Assembly: GCF_000956535.1 (NCBI RefSeq)
Contig: NZ_JYIY01000076.1
Location: 1-64,000, forward strand
DNA from: Microbacterium ginsengisoli
GTDB taxonomy: Bacteria; Actinomycetota; Actinomycetes; Actinomycetales; Microbacteriaceae
Length of the DNA: 64,000 bases
Reading direction: 5' to 3'
The notes below the pieces were generated by a model. That model was not told the DNA's origin, searched no databases, and worked only from the letters and a program-made list of their open reading frames with translations. Each line of letters opens with the position of its first letter. The stretch's first letter is position 1. The translations under genes were made by a program, and so were the position numbers. Shown here piece by piece: positions 63,260-64,000 of this stretch.

Positions 63260-64000
63260 CCGCCGGATCCCTTCTGGGGAGTGATGCGCTCCACGATGCT
63301 CTGCGCCTCGGCGAGGGAGCCGGCGGAGATCGTCGCCGTCACCGTGGCACGGTCGAACGGCGCGAGGGAGTCGAGCGTGATGCCGGTGTCCTGGTAGAGC
63401 TCGGACAGGTGGATAGGTCCGATATTCGCCTGGATGCCGCGGTAGATCACCACCGTGTCGTTGTCGGCGCCGACGTAGTAGCGCGTCTGCGTCCAGGCGT
63501 ACGCGCCCGCGAGCGCGGCCGCGATGAGCGCGATGACAATGACCAGACCCACGATCCAGGAGATCCGCCGGCGTCGCGCGCGCCGCCGGTCCTCTTCGAT
63601 GAGCTCTTCGAGGAACTGCGGCTGCGGCTCGAAGTGCGTCGGCTCGTTCGCGGCCTGCCGCACCGGGTGCAGCCAGGACGATCGGCCGGGACGGGCGGCG
63701 GTGACGACGACGCCCGTCGGGTTCGAGGCGGAGCCCACGATCGTCGGCGTGCCGGAGAAGACCGGATGCTGCCCCCCGACGTCGACGATGACGATGGTCA
63801 CGTTGTCGGGGGCACCCGCGTCGAGGGCCTGCTTGAGGAGCATGTCGGCGGTGCGGGCGGGTGCGTGGCCCGCCGCGAGCGCCTTCGCCGTGTGCGTGTC
63901 GTCGACGACGCCGGAGAGCCCGTCGGAGCACAGCAGCCACCGGTCGCCCGGGCGGGTGGGCATGATGAACGAGTCGACCTCGGGGTCGGGGTCCATGTCG
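63256..64000 (-). CDS. pstP: PP2C-type serine/threonine phosphatase PstP (partial)
   Basis: The C-terminal about 248 residues of a protein phosphatase. The gene runs past the window edge. It shows the PP2C end motifs (GDRWLLCSDGLSGVVDD with metal-binding Asp, AGAPDNVTIVIVDV), a juxtamembrane basic stretch, a helix (SWIVGLVIVIALIAAALAGAYAW) and an extracellular tail ending QKGSGG. It reverses PknA/PknB phosphorylation. The order pstP-rodA-pbpA-pknA-pknB is the standard actinobacterial cluster. The N-terminal metal-binding motifs and start are not in this window. Confidence 0.93.
   Translation of the reverse strand, partial: DMDPDPEVDSFIMPTRPGDRWLLCSDGLSGVVDDTHTAKALAAGHAPARTADMLLKQALDAGAPDNVTIVIVDVGGQHPVFSGTPTIVGSASNPTGVVVTAARPGRSSWLHPVRQAANEPTHFEPQPQFLEELIEEDRRRARRRRISWIVGLVIVIALIAAALAGAYAWTQTRYYVGADNDTVVIYRGIQANIGPIHLSELYQDTGITLDSLAPFDRATVTATISAGSLAEAQSIVERITPQKGSGG

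Overview
This is a high-GC actinobacterial chromosome segment containing the replication origin. Gene order, heavy G/C at third codon positions, many leaderless genes and the family content fit Microbacteriaceae, most likely Microbacterium. The genus is an inference from the sequence style, not from a database match. I see no insertion sequence, prophage, CRISPR array or rRNA operon.

Layout. 1-2034: an unassigned 0.9 kb stretch, then a secreted chaplin-like protein with a LAFTG sortase-E signal. 2112-3783 (minus): rplI, rpsR, ssb, rpsF with a structured leader. 3985-8680: a GAF/LuxR regulator, an acyl-CoA ligase and two unknown proteins. 8670-14754 (minus): a dipeptide-type ABC transporter (lipoprotein, two permeases, fused double ATPase) followed by a TMEM175-family channel. 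14959-18561: an ABC-2 exporter coupled to a two-component system. 18616-22122 (minus): an aldehyde dehydrogenase module with a DUF779 protein and a GAF regulator. 22232-23285: an HxlR regulator divergent from an azoreductase. 23304-26283 (minus): CCA-adding enzyme and a methyltransferase. 26404-31668: DUF6049 protein, murJ, trxB, trxA.

31834-48227 is the origin region. To the left, on the minus strand, lie parB, parA, rsmG, jag, yidC, yidD, rnpA and rpmH. To the right, on the plus strand, lie dnaA, dnaN, a hydrolase, recF, a DUF721 gene, gyrB, gyrA and a DUF3566 gene. Three perfect parS sites sit near parA and rsmG, and DnaA boxes flank dnaA on both sides. The coding strand switches at rpmH/dnaA, as expected for bidirectional replication.

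48282-64000: a VIT-family protein, tRNA-Ile and tRNA-Ala, then a three-gene type-VII-secretion-like module (YbaB, EspC-like, EspA/CpnT-like). Next come a CtaG-like protein with an anomalous start, NUDIX, a coiled-coil membrane protein, a cyclophilin and a rhomboid. The window ends in the division and wall cluster: crgA, sortase E, a 51-residue membrane protein, a PabA-like amidotransferase, pknB, pknA, pbpA, rodA and a partial pstP.

Three window-wide patterns stand out. (1) A highly iterated palindrome, GGATGCCGCGGCATCC, and its half-sites recur in coding, intergenic and terminator DNA and override normal codon choice. (2) At least 15 genes have a TANNNT-like hexamer exactly 6 or 7 nt before the start codon, the signature of leaderless transcripts. 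(3) Sortase E and a LAXTG chaplin-like substrate occur in the same origin-proximal region.
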